A stretch of DNA of 7,714 bases from an uncultured Bacillota bacterium (GTDB lineage: Bacteria; Bacillota_I; Bacilli_A; Erysipelotrichales; Erysipelotrichaceae), in assembly GCA_949287785.1 (NCBI GenBank), contig CASEHR010000159.1:1-7714 (forward strand), written 5' to 3'. Below the pieces are notes generated by a model, which made no database searches, was not told the origin of the DNA, and saw only the letters and a list, made by a program, of their open reading frames with translations. Below are positions 6,728-7,714 of this stretch, piece by piece (within the stretch, counting starts at the first letter, position 1; each line of letters starts with the position of its first letter). A program made the position numbers and the translations under genes.

Positions 6728-6922
6728 ATGTCAAGAGTATGCGAGATTACAGGAAAAGGACCAATGTCAGGAAATAACCGTTCCCATTCCCTACGTGCTA
6801 CACGCCGTAAATGGAACGTTAACCTCCAAAACGTAACTATCATGGTTGATGGTAAACCACAAAAGGTCCGTGTTTCAGCAAGAGCTTTAAAGACACTGAA
6901 AGCGAAAGCTAAACTAGCCTAA
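6728..6922 (+). CDS. rpmB: 50S ribosomal protein L28
   Basis: L28 is a small basic protein of the large ribosomal subunit. The 64 residues match the family throughout: VCEITGKGP (4-12), SGNNRSHS (14-21), TRRKWNVNLQ (25-34) and VRVSARALKTLK (47-58), with a Lys/Ala-rich end. Length is normal. Only one Cys (C5) is present, so this is the form without a zinc-binding CxxC pair. The start is fixed by a strong AAGGAGGT 9 bases upstream. It has its own promoter and converges on rpe with a shared terminator. In Bacillus subtilis rpmB also lies close to and opposite the rsgA-rpe-thiN genes, which agrees with this neighbourhood. Confidence 0.97.
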   Translation: MSRVCEITGKGPMSGNNRSHSLRATRRKWNVNLQNVTIMVDGKPQKVRVSARALKTLKAKAKLA

Positions 6923-6932
6923 TACAAAAAAG

Positions 6933-6964
6933 AAACTGACGATGAAGTCAGTTTTTATTTTATT
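6933..6964. terminator. Bidirectional terminator between rpmB and rpe
   Basis: AAACTGAC (6933-6940) pairs perfectly with GTCAGTTT (6947-6954) around the loop GATGAA. On the plus strand TTATTTTATT follows. On the minus strand the hairpin is followed by CTTTTTTG, a good U tract for rpe. The rpe stop codon (6957-6955) abuts the stem, so one hairpin appears to serve both convergent genes. Confidence 0.88.
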
Positions 6965-7599
6965 CTCAGACTTTCGATGTTAGCTTTAATATCCCCTTTT
7001 AAGATATACGAACCACTGACGAGAACATCTGTGCCGCATTCAACTAACGATGCTGCATTTTTTTCATTTATCCCACCGTCGACCTCGATAAGGTAATTGA
7101 GATCGTATTCATGGCGGAATTGATCATAATAAACGATCTTATCATAAGCACTGGCCAGAAAGCTCTGACCGCCAAACCCGGGTTCAACGCTCATCACTAA
7201 GACGAGATCGAGTTTTTCCAGATAAGGTACCAGGGAAGTCGGATCGGTATTCGGTTTGATCGACATACCGGTTTTTATGCCCTTTTCTTTGAGATGATCG
7301 ATGATCTTATTAGCCGTTTCATTATCGACGGCTTCCTGATGAAAAGTTATCAGATCAGCACCAGCTTCAATAAAACGATCAAGATATTTGAATGGTTCGG
7401 ATATCATCAGATGGACATCGATAAAAAGCGGGGTTATCTTTTTAATATCTGCCAGGATATCCGGGCCGAAAGAAATATTAGGTACAAAATGACCGTCCAT
7501 AACATCGTAATGCAGCCAGTCAGCATATTTATTGATATCTGCTAACTGATTTTCGATATTAGCAAAGTCAAATGCGAGCAATGAAGGTGCAATTTTCAT
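6955..7599 (-). CDS. rpe: Ribulose-phosphate 3-epimerase
   Basis: Rpe interconverts D-ribulose 5-phosphate and D-xylulose 5-phosphate in the pentose phosphate pathway. The 214-residue TIM barrel is full length. Visible are IAPSLLAFDF (3-12) with S6, HYDVMDGHFVPN (30-41) with metal/catalytic H30 and D32, DVHLMI (61-66) with H63, the phosphate-binding VEPGFGGQ (138-145), and EVDGGI (172-177) with catalytic D174. The start ATG has AAGGAGG ending 5 bases upstream. The stop codon of the preceding probable rsgA gene overlaps this ribosome site (gap of 10 bases), so the two should be co-transcribed. The order rsgA-rpe is common in Bacillota. The gene ends directly in the terminator shared with rpmB, so no thiN follows it here. 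Confidence 0.97.
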   Translation of the reverse strand: MKIAPSLLAFDFANIENQLADINKYADWLHYDVMDGHFVPNISFGPDILADIKKITPLFIDVHLMISEPFKYLDRFIEAGADLITFHQEAVDNETANKIIDHLKEKGIKTGMSIKPNTDPTSLVPYLEKLDLVLVMSVEPGFGGQSFLASAYDKIVYYDQFRHEYDLNYLIEVDGGINEKNAASLVECGTDVLVSGSYILKGDIKANIESLRIK

Positions 7600-7603
7600 A
7601 AAA

Positions 7604-7611
7604 TCCTCCTT
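7604..7611 (-). promoter_or_regulatory. Ribosome binding site of rpe, overlapping the upstream stop codon
   Basis: AAGGAGGA on the minus strand shares its first two bases with the TAA stop (7612-7610) of the upstream gene and lies 4 bases before the rpe ATG. This spacing fixes the rpe start and suggests coupled translation. Confidence 0.8.
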
Positions 7612-7714
7612 ATTTTAATGTACGATGACGATCCCCGTTTATATTGCCACTGATGAGAAATTGCATCAAGTCCCTGTAAGTCGCATAAAATGATTCAGGT
7701 ATACAGCCATCGTT
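7610..7714 (-). CDS. rsgA: C-terminal end of a gene, probably ribosome assembly GTPase RsgA
   Basis: The reading frame enters from the right edge and encodes 34 residues before TAA (7612-7610). The first part, NDGCIPESFYATYRDLMQFL, resembles the end of RsgA, where a helix of the form V-x-x-G-x-I-x-x-x-x-Y-x-x-Y follows the zinc-binding motif. The remaining 14 residues, to the stop, are polar and uninformative. RsgA is a GTPase that matures the 30S ribosomal subunit. The stronger argument is position: rsgA lies directly upstream of rpe in many Bacillota, and here the gap is 10 bases. The GTPase domain and zinc site are outside the window, so the call is an inference from a short tail and synteny. 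Confidence 0.6.
   Translation of the reverse strand, partial: NDGCIPESFYATYRDLMQFLISGNINGDRHRTLK

Noticed and set aside
1..7714. CRISPR array, insertion sequence, prophage, tRNA or toxin-antitoxin locus
   Set aside because: No spaced direct repeats, transposase or integrase motifs, tRNA-like arms or unassigned gene pairs were seen.

Overview
The window carries ordinary chromosomal housekeeping genes of a low-GC, Gram-positive-type bacterium. Shine-Dalgarno sites of the AGGAGG type precede most genes. TGA acts as a stop (end of ftsA, ftsZ and the hydrolase gene) and Trp is encoded by TGG where checked, so the standard bacterial code fits and a Mycoplasma-type code does not. The IMP dehydrogenase and prolyl-tRNA synthetase variants, the very divergent FtsA, the rsgA-rpe-rpmB neighbourhood and a fucosidase suggest a gut-associated member of the Bacillota, perhaps near Erysipelotrichia or related Mollicutes-like lineages. 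That placement is inference from remembered family patterns, not from a search.

Layout. Bases 1-335 (minus) hold the N-terminal part of guaB, cut by the window edge. It is divergent from proS (427-2118, plus), and the two promoters overlap in a 91-base gap. proS ends at a clear intrinsic terminator. A minus-strand unit follows, read right to left: ftsA (5789-4521), ftsZ (4528-3446) and a GH29 alpha-L-fucosidase (3449-2202). Both junctions overlap (8 and 4 bases). A divergent intergenic region with two inverted repeats separates ftsA from a plus-strand alpha/beta hydrolase (5904-6653) whose promoter lies so close to the ATG that its mRNA may be leaderless. Next comes rpmB (ribosomal protein L28, 6728-6922, plus), with its own extended -10 promoter and a terminator shared with the convergent rpe (7599-6955, minus). 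Upstream of rpe on the minus strand is the 3' end of a gene that is probably rsgA.

The genes serve core functions: GTP synthesis (GuaB), translation (ProS, L28, probably RsgA as ribosome assembly GTPase), the pentose phosphate pathway (Rpe) and cell division (FtsA, FtsZ). The least expected points are a cytoplasmic fucosidase translationally coupled to ftsZ, an FtsA whose nucleotide-binding motifs look eroded, and the possible leaderless hydrolase. I found no mobile element, CRISPR array, tRNA, rRNA or riboswitch, and no convincing sign of a wholly new system. No stretch of 300 bases lacks a gene.
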